NCBI GenBank assembly: GCA_001045525.1
Contig: LDWW01000014.1
Location: forward strand, 1 to 64,000
DNA: 64,000 nucleotides
From: Chitinispirillum alkaliphilum
GTDB taxonomy: Bacteria; Fibrobacterota; Chitinivibrionia; Chitinivibrionales; Chitinispirillaceae
Reading direction: 5' to 3'
Position numbers and translations under genes: made by a program. The notes under the pieces were generated by a model. The model ran no database searches. It had not been told where the DNA came from and saw only the letters and a list, made by a program, of their open reading frames with translations. Positions 1-8,829 of this stretch are shown one piece after another; the first letter of the stretch is position 1; each line of letters starts with the position of its first letter.

Positions 1-757
1 TACAAGTTTTGAACAGTACCACTTTTGGCTCGAAGTCCTTCCTGTATGGACACTATAAGGACGTCCCTCGTACTGTTCACCATAGGCGATAGCGCGTCTA
101 CCCTGCGATGTGGTTGTATTTCTGACCCTTGCTATGGTATATTGGTTTGCATTTGCAAATCTGTCAACGGGTTCATAACCGACTTCTTTTTTTCCGCTTT
201 CAACTTGCCCCGATGCAGTCAGAACAGAATGGTGTTTGCCTAATTCAGCCCTTTCGGCACACCAGTATCCAACATGTTTGTACTTTCCCCTGACAAATAC
301 TGTTGCAAGAAATTTTCCGGAGCCGGAAGATGAGTTTTCCTGACTGGCAAAGATATCGCCTGATCTCCATCCTCCTTCTAAAAGTTCCTCTGCAGTAATG
401 CTTTTGCTTGCAGGCCGGGAGCTGAGAACCTTTGCATGGTATTCTATGTTATATCTTTGGTAGATATCCTGAAAGTTGTCATACAGGTCATGTTCTTTCA
501 AAAACCTAATCAATTCAGTATCATCTCCGCTATCCTGGGCTTCGAATGCAAGTGCTTCAATTTGCTCTCTTAACCCCCACTCTCCAACAGAAATTTCCTC
601 TACAGTGCAATCAACAGTGTCGATCTCCATCAACTCCCACATTATACTGTCCGGATCTATGTCATCGGAGAGATTGGCATCTGTTCATTCCAGCAACCAG
701 TGATAAGAAAAACAGAAAATAGTAAACAGGCCGTTTTTATGATCTTTTACCCTTCAA
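1..757 (-). pseudogene. YiiX-like permuted papain (NlpC/P60 superfamily) lipoprotein, frameshifted, cut by window edge
   Basis: The reverse strand is open from 681 to the left edge (about 226 codons) and ends in the motif WYCSKLV, which fits the catalytic Cys of circularly permuted papain-like hydrolases such as YiiX/YaeF. The fitting His (KHVGYW) precedes it, as expected in the permuted fold, and a GGWRSGDIF segment comes earlier. Such enzymes are cell-wall or lipid amidases, usually in the envelope. A lipoprotein signal with lipobox ITGC (Cys codon 693-695) lies directly upstream but in another frame. It in turn has no start of its own; a TTG at 757 behind a GGGAG site is in the third frame. 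Two separate one-base shifts would rebuild one protein. So this is either a pseudogene or a stretch with two sequence errors. An internal ATG at 642 could still start the enzyme domain without a signal. The 3' end lies outside the window. Confidence 0.6.
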
Positions 758-1398
758 AATAATTACTCCCTTCAGGGTTGTGTTATGTGTTATTTTGATA
801 AATGCAAAAAAGACTACTTGCGTGAACAAGAATTACTATTCAAAAACTAATTTGAATGAATGTTATTGCGAAAGACATGTCTGGACAAAAGCCAATATTG
901 ACAATTCGCAATCAAAATAACTGGGGAGGGGGAATTTGTCAACATATTTATTTCAAAGCTTTTAATAACAGGTATATGTAATTTGAGTCAGTATGGTAAT
1001 ACCAGGTCTTATATAAAAAATGTTTGATCTTAAGCAGAAAAAATGTTCGGAACGTCAACGTTTGCAAACTGTTAATATTTGGTCATGAAAGCTTCTGATA
1101 ATATATGGATCGGTTTTTGCTCCATGATATATGCAGTGGTTTCAGCTAACTTAGTCTGCGACCATCTTCTCTGCCGCTAATAACCAATTAGTCTGAATAT
1201 CTGAATTGCCAATTAGTAATGGAGCTGACAACGAGAGCCTATTGTCATTTTACTCTTGGTGAGTTGTAGGGTCATGTAAAGTTAAATCGCTTAAGTTAAT
1301 TTATAAAACAAAAAAGTTCTTAGGGGTTTTATACCTGAGTTGTTAGGAACAGCAAATAAACCAGTTTAAAATCAATCAGAGGTGGGTGGCACTTCAAA
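758..1398. other. AT-rich intergenic region, no gene seen
   Basis: About 640 bases between the divergent hydrolase remnant and the glycosyltransferase pair. I see no coding frame with a plausible start and length, no tRNA and no strong hairpin. There is a 10-base palindrome AGACATGTCT at 873-882 and a short direct repeat CCAATTAGT near 1190-1220. The right end carries the GAGGTGGG ribosome site (1379-1386) of the next gene. Promoters for both flanking genes are expected here but none stands out. Confidence 0.5.
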
Positions 1399-3000
1399 AT
1401 GAGTCTAAGGGGTATGACAAGGTTTGAGCAGATTATAATTTGTTGCGTTTTAATTATATCTGGCGCTTTTTTGGTTTGGATGAATAAATCAGATGTTGTG
1501 CCTTCTGGTGTTTTGACATATGATGAAGCTGATTATGCTTATGCAGTAAACCAGGGATTTGTTGCAAATTATTTAGACATCCCTAATGTCAGCTTTATTC
1601 AATTTGTATCAATGGGTGTAAATAAGGGGATGGACAGAAGTAAATGGAGCAGTTTGTCTGAAGAAATACGATCAAGTGGGGATATTAATTTTTACAGACA
1701 TTTTCATGCTCCATTGTATTATTACTATTTAATTATTGTAAATTATATTGCAAATGGAAACGAACATTTGTTACGATATTCCACATCCCTTTTTACATTA
1801 ATTACTGCTATCATTTTAATAATGGTTATTTGGTTTCTTATGAAACCAATATCGAATCCAAGTATCTTGTTATTGCCTTTTGTCGGGTTGTTGACAAGTC
1901 CTGCATTTGTAAAAACAAATGTATTCATAACACCTCATGGTATGTATGCGGCCATTTCACTATTGACACTGATGATGATTGCAATGCTTATCAAGACAAA
2001 AGACAGAATTTATTTCACATCCTCATGTATCTGTCTGGGAATCAGCTTATTAACATTTGAATATACACCGTTTTTATTTGCCGTATTTATTATAGCATTA
2101 TACATGAACAGAAATGCTTTTGTGAATGAATGGGGGAGAAAACAATTTATTTCCTATACATTCAGGGGCGTTTTAATCATCGGGTTGGTAGTACTTATAC
2201 TATGGCCTGCCGGGATAATAAAATTATCATTACTGAAAAATTACATGTTTTTTACATATTTTGCAATTTTTCGTGGCGGGGAGTATGGTTCAATATCACT
2301 ATTTCAGGTATGGGTCAACAGGATTTCAGAATCACCCATAGAATATCTCTTTTTTTTGATTTCAATCATATATATAGCCCGCAATTACAAATCATTCAAA
2401 TGGCTGCAACCCTTTTTATTGTACGCCCTTCTTGTGTTTTCTGTGACATTGAGGAATAGATCTCATATGCCACAATATGTCAGTTCAATGATACCATCGC
2501 TATATGTGATTTTTGGAGTTGCATTGGCTCACTTTTTAAGCACAAGGCCGGATAAAAAGTGGAAAAAAAGTTTTGCAAGCCTAGTCGTGATTGTATTCAG
2601 TATCAGTGTTTATAGTTCGATAGAAAACATAACTGAAACCATAGATGATCTAAAGTGTGAGCTCATACAGTGTATTGATGGGATCAGAAGGGCAGAAGCC
2701 TCATTGGGGTGTTATACTTTTACTCCCAGGGAATTTATGCCAACATTAAATTATTATTTGTATCGTCAGAATCTCATTCCTTATTGCTCCAACCGGGATC
2801 CTGTTGAAACTTTGGTTGAAAACATTGAAGAGAGGTATGATGAATCTGTCATAACGGTTATTATTCACCCCTTTGATTATGGCAGTAAATTGAAATCAGA
2901 ATTGGTCGAAAAACTTAACCTGCTGAATACTAAAAAAATATATGTTTCTGAAACTTTAGATTCACTGGAAGTATACTATGTTAAACCAATATCAATGTAA
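1399..3000 (+). CDS. GT-C family integral membrane glycosyltransferase
   Basis: A 533-residue polytopic membrane protein with about ten or more hydrophobic segments. After the first segment it has an acidic loop motif (YDEADYAYA, about residues 41-49) and then HAPLYYYYL (about residues 103-111). This is the arrangement of GT-C enzymes of the PMT/ArnT type, where an acidic residue in the first periplasmic loop acts on a polyprenyl-phosphate sugar. It would move a sugar to a lipid, glycan or protein on the outer face of the inner membrane. The start is chosen for GAGGTGGG at 1379-1386. The next gene, a GT-A polyprenyl-phosphate sugar synthase type, overlaps its 3' end by 23 bases, so the two are probably co-translated as donor maker and user. 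Substrate is unknown. The gene is visibly more AT-rich than the housekeeping genes further right. Confidence 0.7.
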   Translation: MSLRGMTRFEQIIICCVLIISGAFLVWMNKSDVVPSGVLTYDEADYAYAVNQGFVANYLDIPNVSFIQFVSMGVNKGMDRSKWSSLSEEIRSSGDINFYRHFHAPLYYYYLIIVNYIANGNEHLLRYSTSLFTLITAIILIMVIWFLMKPISNPSILLLPFVGLLTSPAFVKTNVFITPHGMYAAISLLTLMMIAMLIKTKDRIYFTSSCICLGISLLTFEYTPFLFAVFIIALYMNRNAFVNEWGRKQFISYTFRGVLIIGLVVLILWPAGIIKLSLLKNYMFFTYFAIFRGGEYGSISLFQVWVNRISESPIEYLFFLISIIYIARNYKSFKWLQPFLLYALLVFSVTLRNRSHMPQYVSSMIPSLYVIFGVALAHFLSTRPDKKWKKSFASLVVIVFSISVYSSIENITETIDDLKCELIQCIDGIRRAEASLGCYTFTPREFMPTLNYYLYRQNLIPYCSNRDPVETLVENIEERYDESVITVIIHPFDYGSKLKSELVEKLNLLNTKKIYVSETLDSLEVYYVKPISM

Positions 3001-3811
3001 ATATTACCGCAATAATGAAACGACACCATTTGTTCTGAGTGTGATAATTCCATGCTTTAACGAAGAAGCCACTTTGAAGACCTGTGTTAAGAGGTTAATA
3101 GAAATCGAATCAGATGATACATTTAAACTGGAAATTGTTATTGTAGACGATGGCTCTTCTGATAAAAGTAGATCTATTATTTCTGAATTGGATAATGATT
3201 ATCCTCAGGTTACAAGTATTTTCCATGTTAAAAATCAGGGTAAAGGGGCTGCCATATCCAGTGGAATCGGACATGTTACCGGAGATTTTGTATGTATTCA
3301 GGATGCTGACCTTGAATATGATCCAAGGGATTTAAAATGTTTACTCGGTCCACTTGTTGAGAACAAAGCTGATGTGGTTTTTGGATCGCGATTTACATCA
3401 AATGGTCCTCACAGGGTCCTCTACTTTTGGCATTACATGGGCAACAAATTTCTCACTTTTCTGTCAAACATGTTCACAGATCTTAATCTGACTGATATGG
3501 AAACCTGTTATAAGGTATTTAGAAGATCAATAATTCAGAAGATAACGATCAGGGAAAAGCGGTTTGGATTTGAACCTGAGATAGTAGCCAAAATAGCGCA
3601 TCAGGATGTACGAGTATATGAAATGGGAATATCTTATCATGGCCGGACATATAAGGAAGGAAAAAAGATAGGTATGAAAGACGGATTCAAGGCATTATAC
3701 TGTATTTTTCGCTACAATGTTGCGTACACGCCTTTTCCTGTCAGGTTGATAACTGCGATGATAATCCTCTTCCCATTGTTTGTATTCGTAATCTTAAACT
3801 TTATGAAATAA
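2978..3811 (+). CDS. GT2 family glycosyltransferase, polyprenyl-phosphate sugar synthase-like
   Basis: A 277-residue GT-A fold enzyme. The N-terminal nucleotide-sugar motif VIIPCFNEEATL (about residues 22-33) is followed by VDDGSSDKS, the DAD metal-binding motif in QDADLEYDP, and VVFGSRF. These match the DPM1/DolP-mannose or undecaprenyl-phosphate sugar transferase group. One C-terminal hydrophobic segment (LITAMIILFPLFVFVIL) may anchor it. The ATG at 2978 is preceded by GGAAG at proper spacing and lies inside the end of the GT-C gene, which argues for translational coupling. The likely role is to load a polyprenyl-phosphate with a sugar that the GT-C partner transfers. Confidence 0.85.
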   Translation: MLNQYQCKYYRNNETTPFVLSVIIPCFNEEATLKTCVKRLIEIESDDTFKLEIVIVDDGSSDKSRSIISELDNDYPQVTSIFHVKNQGKGAAISSGIGHVTGDFVCIQDADLEYDPRDLKCLLGPLVENKADVVFGSRFTSNGPHRVLYFWHYMGNKFLTFLSNMFTDLNLTDMETCYKVFRRSIIQKITIREKRFGFEPEIVAKIAHQDVRVYEMGISYHGRTYKEGKKIGMKDGFKALYCIFRYNVAYTPFPVRLITAMIILFPLFVFVILNFMK

Positions 3812-3870
3812 CAATGGTTTTAATCCAATTTTCAACTAAATTAAAAAAGAGTTTTTTACCACTAAATTAC

Positions 3871-3892
3871 GCATCCCTCCCGGGAGGGATGC
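3871..3892. terminator. 22-bp perfect palindrome between convergent genes
   Basis: GCATCCCTCC at 3871-3880 is followed directly by its exact reverse complement up to 3892, giving a 9-bp stem with a CCGG loop if folded. It sits between the end of the GT2 gene and the end of the minus-strand gene at 3987. Neither side has a clear T-run, so a bidirectional transcription end is likely but not proven; a protein-binding palindrome is the alternative. Confidence 0.45.
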
Positions 3893-3986
3893 TCCGAATA
3901 CCGGTTGTGAGATTTGATTAAATCTACTGTTTTAAGAAAACCACAGTGCTCTTTAGTATAATCTTATTTTTCTGAATTTTTAAATG

Positions 3987-4526
3987 TCATACTTGCACAA
4001 TGTTTTGCGCCTTTCCTTTCTCAAATATAGAAATGGCACGCTCTACATATTTTTGATCGGTACGTATCCAAAGAAGCACAGCTCCATGTTTTAGTTTCTC
4101 AGCATAGGTCGCAGCATCAGAGTGCCCGAGACCGGTTTTACTCAGTACTATTGACAGATCAGTGTGTTGTTGAGAGACAGTTTCCTCAAAATAAGCAGTA
4201 ATGACTTCCCCGGCTATATGAACTGTTCCAGCATCACTGAAATGAACTGATTTTGTCCCAGCTACGAAGTGATCAAACCATGAAAGTGCATCTGCAGGTT
4301 GAGGACCTTTGATATCGGGGGCTTTACCTGCAGCGGCTTTGGCTTTAGTATCTCCTGTAATCTCCCGAAAATCAGCTCCCCGCCCCACAGGTGTAGTGCT
4401 GTCCAGTGCTTTTTGAGAAAGGATAACATTAACGCTTCCTCTGGGTGTCGTTTCTTCCTTCAACAGAAGTCCGGCTCCTTTTCTGGCAGAAATGTAATCG
4501 GGGTAAATTCCAAAGATCCATCTCAT
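3987..4526 (-). CDS. hypothetical protein, possibly general-stress (17M/YflT)-like
   Basis: A 179-residue soluble protein without signal peptide. It starts MRWIFGIYPDYISARKGAGL, reminiscent of proteins in which a short loop residue pattern precedes stress-protein-17M-like alpha/beta domains. The second half has alternating hydrophobic and polar segments and a Gly-His rich turn (KTGLGHSDAATYAEKL) ending in a beta-strand AVLLWIRT. The AGAGAGG ribosome site lies about nine bases before the start. The gene follows the 147-residue hypothetical at 4570 with a 43-base gap and is probably in the same transcript. I cannot assign a function; the stress-protein link is a weak impression. Confidence 0.5.
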   Translation of the reverse strand: MRWIFGIYPDYISARKGAGLLLKEETTPRGSVNVILSQKALDSTTPVGRGADFREITGDTKAKAAAGKAPDIKGPQPADALSWFDHFVAGTKSVHFSDAGTVHIAGEVITAYFEETVSQQHTDLSIVLSKTGLGHSDAATYAEKLKHGAVLLWIRTDQKYVERAISIFEKGKAQNIVQV

Positions 4527-4569
4527 ATAACTGACCTCTCTTTCAATTATTTCACAAACTCAATAGATT

Positions 4570-5013
4570 TCACTTGCCCAGAATCTCTTCAATGGGTATT
4601 CGATAACTTTCACAGAATCTGTTAATGAAAATCCTGGAAGGCATAAGTTTGTGCTCTCTGACAAGATTAAAAAACTCCTTGGTTACAAAAAGAAGTTTCG
4701 CGCTGCTTGAAGGGTCTAAGCGGTTGTGTTGCATAGATTGGATTAACCTTTCACAAACCCCCTCATCAATTAAACCGGTGCGAAGCCATCCGCTGTCAAA
4801 TGAATCACAGGCCCTAATCAATCCGTCTAATTGATCACCAGTCGGTTCCTGTTCATATCTGCGAATAGAGGGCAAGTCCTCTTTTTTGAGATCTGGAAGT
4901 AGTTTGGAAGCTGCATTTTCTTTGAATTTCCCTGTTTCATCGGAAAAGCACCCTGTGAGTGCTGCTAAGAAGCGGTCACAGAGGTTTTTATCTACAGATC
5001 TGTTTTCAGACAT
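4570..5013 (-). CDS. hypothetical protein, all-alpha
   Basis: A 147-residue acidic, predicted mostly helical cytosolic protein with no recognised motif. A GTG at 5028 would add five residues, but GGAG at 5024-5027 is spaced nine bases before the ATG at 5013, so the latter is preferred. It contains helices such as DGLIRACDSFDSGWL and CERLIQSMQHNRLDP. It lies upstream of the 179-residue hypothetical and downstream of a hairpin (5102-5130). Function unknown. Confidence 0.5.
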   Translation of the reverse strand: MSENRSVDKNLCDRFLAALTGCFSDETGKFKENAASKLLPDLKKEDLPSIRRYEQEPTGDQLDGLIRACDSFDSGWLRTGLIDEGVCERLIQSMQHNRLDPSSSAKLLFVTKEFFNLVREHKLMPSRIFINRFCESYRIPIEEILGK

Positions 5014-5101
5014 GGGATAGGTCTCCACTTCTCAGGATTAAAATTTATTTTCTCATAATTCTGCAGCTACTGATTTAATGAGAGCAAAATTTAGGCCTCA
5101 C

Positions 5102-5130
5102 AAGTGTAGATTGGAAAAAAAGCTACACTT
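5102..5130. repeat. 8-bp inverted repeat with 13-base loop
   Basis: AAGTGTAG (5102-5109) and CTACACTT (5123-5130) are exact reverse complements. The site lies between the stop of the esterase-family gene (5209) and the start of the next minus-strand gene (5013). The T-run on the minus strand is in the loop, not after the stem, so this is not a standard terminator. It could be an operator for the 4570-5013 gene. Confidence 0.35.
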
Positions 5131-5208
5131 ATGAATTTTATTCAACGGATTAAAGAAGCCAAAATACAGACCAATTTAATTGGTGACATTCTGAGATGAT
5201 CTTCGGGA

Positions 5209-6540
5209 TTATAAGCCGCTGCTGTAAGTTGGAGGAAGCGGCTCTCCTTCCTCCCACCCACTTTCATACTCAAGCGGAACAACAGCACTGGTATGATCTA
5301 TATGTATAACAGAGTCAAACTGTTGAGGTAAAGACGCCCTGAAATAGTGACTCACTTTCTCAGACTGAGGAAGGTAAATCACTCCGATGGCCCTTTCGAG
5401 ATGCTGGCGCTTTAGAAAGTCAAGTTCAGGGTTGTTCTGGAGATTAAGATAGAAGGAAGGAATACCGGTCTGATGGAATAAATACTCATAGCTTTCAGGC
5501 AGAGAGGGGTTGATATTTTTCCGCTCCACTTCACCCCCCCAGGATGATGCTGCTGAAACTGTCCCTGTGTGAGTGGTGAATCCCACTGAGAATACACCAT
5601 TTCCGTACCGTTCCCTGAGAAGCTGCCCCAGATTGATTTCCCCATAACGGTGTACCTCTGTGGCCCTTGCATCCCCAAGGTGGGAATTGTGCTCCCACAC
5701 AACAACTTTTGGACTGCTGAACTTGCTCAGATGCAAAATCAGCTCATTTAGAGTATTGGCCATGTGCTTGTCACGCAAATTCCAGCTTGAAACACGCCCT
5801 GAGAACATCGCCCGGTAATACTCTTCGGCATCCTGAGCAACCCTTGCATTTTGTTCCGCAAAAAACTGTTCCTCCTGTGAGACAAATCCGTTGCGCCTCA
5901 TGTATTCCACGCTTTTATTTCTGAGCTCCTGAAGCTGAGCTATAGCCTGTTGGCGGCAATCGCTGTGAACATAGCGCATAGCCAGACCATAGGACTGCGA
6001 TTCCGGGCCATACTGTTCAAAGCAGCTGTAACGCTTGCGGGCCTGTTCTGCGGCCTGGGGGTCGACTTTCTCAAGATAGCTTATTACGGCATCTATGGAG
6101 GAGTACAAACTGTACAGATCAAGCCCGTAAAAACCAACCCCGGATTCCGGGGCAAGCTCCTCATTGTGTTCCCGCAGGTATTGCACAAACTGAAGCATAT
6201 CTGCATTGCGCCACATCCATTTCGGAAACCTCTTAAACTCTTCAAGTGATTCGATAGCCTGTTTCATATCACCAAACGACCGTACAAATTTATTCACCCG
6301 GTAAGCATCGGGCCAGTCTGCCTCTACTGCAACGGCATTGAATTTCTTCTCTTCTATAAGCCTGGCTGTGATCATGGCACGAGTCTGGTAAAATTCATGG
6401 CTTCCATGGGTCGCTTCTCCTAAAAGTACTATCCTGGCTTCACCAATATCTTCCATGAGCTTATCAAAATCGCTTGCTGACCCTTTTATGGGAATGGCGG
6501 CTTTTTGAACAGAGGTGAGTGAAGCGGATAGGTTTTGCAT
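5209..6540 (-). CDS. erythromycin esterase family protein
   Basis: A 443-residue protein of the EreA/EreB superfamily. The signature LLGEATHGSHEFY (about residues 35-47) holds the conserved Glu and His, followed by AVEADWPDAYRVN (about residues 70-82) and a later WEHNSHLGDA that carries the second active-site His. The middle is the usual helical insertion and the C-terminus returns to beta-strand elements (HLERAIGVIYLP). Family members hydrolyse macrolide lactones in a few resistance cases, but most chromosomal homologues have no known substrate, so a resistance role should not be assumed. The start is preceded by AGGGAG about eleven bases upstream. It is divergent from the YbhB-like gene. 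Confidence 0.85.
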   Translation of the reverse strand: MQNLSASLTSVQKAAIPIKGSASDFDKLMEDIGEARIVLLGEATHGSHEFYQTRAMITARLIEEKKFNAVAVEADWPDAYRVNKFVRSFGDMKQAIESLEEFKRFPKWMWRNADMLQFVQYLREHNEELAPESGVGFYGLDLYSLYSSIDAVISYLEKVDPQAAEQARKRYSCFEQYGPESQSYGLAMRYVHSDCRQQAIAQLQELRNKSVEYMRRNGFVSQEEQFFAEQNARVAQDAEEYYRAMFSGRVSSWNLRDKHMANTLNELILHLSKFSSPKVVVWEHNSHLGDARATEVHRYGEINLGQLLRERYGNGVFSVGFTTHTGTVSAASSWGGEVERKNINPSLPESYEYLFHQTGIPSFYLNLQNNPELDFLKRQHLERAIGVIYLPQSEKVSHYFRASLPQQFDSVIHIDHTSAVVPLEYESGWEEGEPLPPTYSSGL

Positions 6541-6688
6541 AACTTTTTACTCCCTGAAGATCTGAAGAATAAACTGTTTTTCCCCTATTACCTGCAGAAT
6601 CTGTGCCTTAATGGAAACAAAATGTGCACCTGTTTTGCTACAAGTCTTCTATATCCGCATCCGCTCAAAAAATTAGAGGAGTATGAAG

Positions 6689-7117
6689 ATGAACCTTTTT
6701 AGCCCATCTTTTAACTATGGTGAGATTATCCCTGCAAAATTTACCTGTGATGGGGAAAATGTTAACCCTCATCTTAACATTCAGGATCTACCCGGCAACA
6801 CACAGTCACTTGTGCTGATAATGGATGATCCCGATTCTCCATCAGGCCTGTTTACCCATTGGGTTCTCTATGATATACCAATTACTTCAGAAATAATGGA
6901 AAACAGTGCACCGGGAAAACAGGGCATTAACGACTTTGGTAAACTAGGCTACGGTGGACCATGCCCGGGAAGTGGAAAGCACCGGTACTTTTTCAACCTT
7001 TTTGCACTTGATTGCTCCTTGAATCTCGATCCGGAAATGCCAAGGGAAAAAGTAGAATCAGCTATGAAGAATCATATTCTTCTAAAGACACAACTTATGG
7101 GGAAATACCAACGTTAG
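6689..7117 (+). CDS. YbhB/YbcL family Raf kinase inhibitor-like (PEBP) protein
   Basis: A 142-residue cytosolic PEBP-fold protein. It shows the family anion-pocket motifs: DDPDSPSGLFTHWVLYDIP (about residues 49-67) and GGPCPGSGKHRYFF (about residues 88-101). Its length is typical. Of two in-frame ATGs, 6683 is one base from GAGGAG (6676-6681), while 6689 is seven bases away and fits better. The bacterial role of the family is poorly defined (ligand or phospholipid binding by homology). Confidence 0.9.
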   Translation: MNLFSPSFNYGEIIPAKFTCDGENVNPHLNIQDLPGNTQSLVLIMDDPDSPSGLFTHWVLYDIPITSEIMENSAPGKQGINDFGKLGYGGPCPGSGKHRYFFNLFALDCSLNLDPEMPREKVESAMKNHILLKTQLMGKYQR

Positions 7118-7368
7118 TAAATGGGTGGAGAGATTTATGTATTGAAAAAAACGATGACCTGAACCTGTTTTGAGCTATTGAATCTATAATTGTCCTGTAA
7201 TGTTTTGCTATATTAATATGATAGGGAAGGGAATAGCGCTTCTGGAAGGCGTGTAACGGGGCTGTTGTATAGAACCCTATTTGGCATAAGTTACAACAAA
7301 CACTCTCCTGATCTGTCTTTTTCCTGTTGGGACTTTCTAAGAAGCCTGGGACAGAGTTTAAAGAATGG

Positions 7369-7539
7369 TTATGGGGAGATAGGGGAAGCACCTAAAATCA
7401 CTCTAAAATTAAATATAAGTTCTGCTCCTGTGAAAATCACCAGAGAAAGCGCAATCCCAAATGACGCCCCAATGACTAATCTCAATACTGAGGCCCAGAT
7501 TTCTTTCGCAGAGCCAAGTATAAGAATTGAAAAACTCAC
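7369..7539 (-). pseudogene. short fragment resembling a formate/nitrite transporter (FNT)
   Basis: A GTG at 7539 overlaps the stop of the polymer-forming membrane gene and opens a 56-residue frame. It contains GASFGIALSLVIFTGAELIF, which recalls the second helix and TGAELFTGN motif of FNT channels, here diverging after GAEL and stopping soon after. A working FNT needs about 250 residues and six helices, so this would be a remnant or a new small membrane protein coupled to the upstream gene. The following bases down to 7118 contain no supported gene. Confidence 0.3.
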
Positions 7540-8390
7540 TATTTATTGCTGTTTTGTTCCTGCTCTGATAATTTTATTTTTCCTGCCCGTGATTTGATCA
7601 GAGTATCGATAACTGCGCCAGTTCCCAAAATGAAAATTATGGTTCCTATCAGTCCACCCAGTATGGGAATGAAACTGATTACACCCAAGACAATTACCCC
7701 TACAAAAGTTTTCCAGATAGGTGCAGTTTGGGGTTTGTGTGATGCATGGAAAATTGCATCTCCTGCCTGAAGGGCAACTGCTATGTATCCGGTTATTATT
7801 GCCAGTATTAGGACTATGATCAAAAGGGGTATAAGCGCAATACCGATAATTGAGATTGTGAGAACAAATATAAGTGGAATTATGGCCACTGCAGCTATTA
7901 CCCCCCAGAGAAGAGCGTGTAGGGTTCTTCTTCTGAGATTCTCGGAAACGCGAAGCAGCTGTTGCGGGAAGAGCGCTACAATTAATAAAGAGAGTGCCAA
8001 AAATCCGATGAAGGTCAGTATGCGCATTCCAATAAATATTCTATACCAGGTCTCCCCTGGTGTAATATGCCAAGGTGCGCTTATCTCAACTATATCCCCC
8101 CGGACTATTGAGTTGTCATGCTGAAGGATTTCTCCCCCGATCGATACTGCATTACCTCCGATTACTGAACCTGAGGTGAGAAGAACAGAACCCCCAATTG
8201 CAACGGCATCGTTTGTGACTTCCCCCTCAACGGTTATATCTCCTCCAAGGGCAACAGCGTCCTTAATCTGCTCATTTGAGGCTACAAGAATATCGCTGCC
8301 AAAACGTATGACGGAGCGTTCCTGACCATGGAGCAGAGCAGCGGTACAATAGATAAATAATTGCAGCAAAACTGTTAGTGCACGGTACAT
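7539..8390 (-). CDS. polymer-forming (bactofilin-like) beta-helix domain membrane protein
   Basis: A 283-residue protein with a signal peptide (about residues 1-22), then roughly six short beta-helix turns with repeating GG and VAIGGSV-like steps (about residues 45-105). Four or more transmembrane helices follow, beginning near MRILTFIGFLALSLLIVALF, with a charged tail. This is the arrangement of the polymer-forming cytoskeletal family fused to a membrane domain, where the beta-helix lies outside the cytosol. Its role is probably structural in the envelope; no enzyme motif is seen. It is transcribed away from the lipoprotein gene at 8830-9702 in the same direction, with a 440-base gap. Confidence 0.75.
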   Translation of the reverse strand: MYRALTVLLQLFIYCTAALLHGQERSVIRFGSDILVASNEQIKDAVALGGDITVEGEVTNDAVAIGGSVLLTSGSVIGGNAVSIGGEILQHDNSIVRGDIVEISAPWHITPGETWYRIFIGMRILTFIGFLALSLLIVALFPQQLLRVSENLRRRTLHALLWGVIAAVAIIPLIFVLTISIIGIALIPLLIIVLILAIITGYIAVALQAGDAIFHASHKPQTAPIWKTFVGVIVLGVISFIPILGGLIGTIIFILGTGAVIDTLIKSRAGKIKLSEQEQNSNK

Positions 8391-8829
8391 ACGGAGTTCC
8401 TTTGTAGTGATTTTTCGTCACTCTAATTTAATTAAAGAGAAAGTTACTAATTCGCCTGTTACATTCAGTGAAATTGTAAAGTGTTTCTTTTCTGGTCGGT
8501 TTATGTTAACTGGCTAATTTTTTACATAAAATTTGCTCATTTTCACTCAAGTACCCTGAGTTTTTGCCGTTTTTTGTATAGGTTTAGCCTCTGTCAAAAA
8601 ACAGCTGTGGAGTTAACGGGAAACGGCATGTCCACATCATTATCTATATGTTTAGACAAACTGAAAATAGTCGGTTGCAACTATTGTGCCTCTGTTTTAC
8701 AAAGATGTGAAGTCGGTGTGTTCTGTACCGGATAATATTATTTACGAGGGATGAAAGAAGAAGCGTAAGGTTCATTGCCTTTGAGCTGACAATGAACCTT
8801 CTGTAAATTTACAAAAAGAAAACAAATCC
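8391..8829. other. intergenic region, upstream of the polymer-forming gene
   Basis: About 440 bases. Apart from the hairpin at 8767-8800 I see nothing firm. A 35-codon Cys-rich frame (8628-8735, plus strand, ending VGVFCTG) lacks a ribosome site and is not called. Confidence 0.4.
8767..8800 (-). terminator. hairpin after the 8830-9702 lipoprotein gene
   Basis: AAGGTTCATTG (8767-8777) pairs exactly with CAATGAACCTT (8790-8800): an 11-bp stem with a 12-base loop, 30 bases past the stop of the minus-strand lipoprotein gene. No long T-run follows on either strand, so it may be a weak terminator or a 3' end stabiliser. Confidence 0.5.

Noticed and set aside
1130-1170. JUMPstart-like element before the glycosyltransferase pair
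   Set aside because: Only a few bases resemble the consensus and the core ops element is missing.
5209-6540. Macrolide resistance gene
   Set aside because: The family is clear but most chromosomal members have no shown macrolide activity; no mobile context is seen.
7095-7391. 98-codon minus-strand frame after the polymer-forming gene
   Set aside because: No ribosome site, Pro/His-rich, low-quality composition, overlaps the end of the YbhB-like gene.
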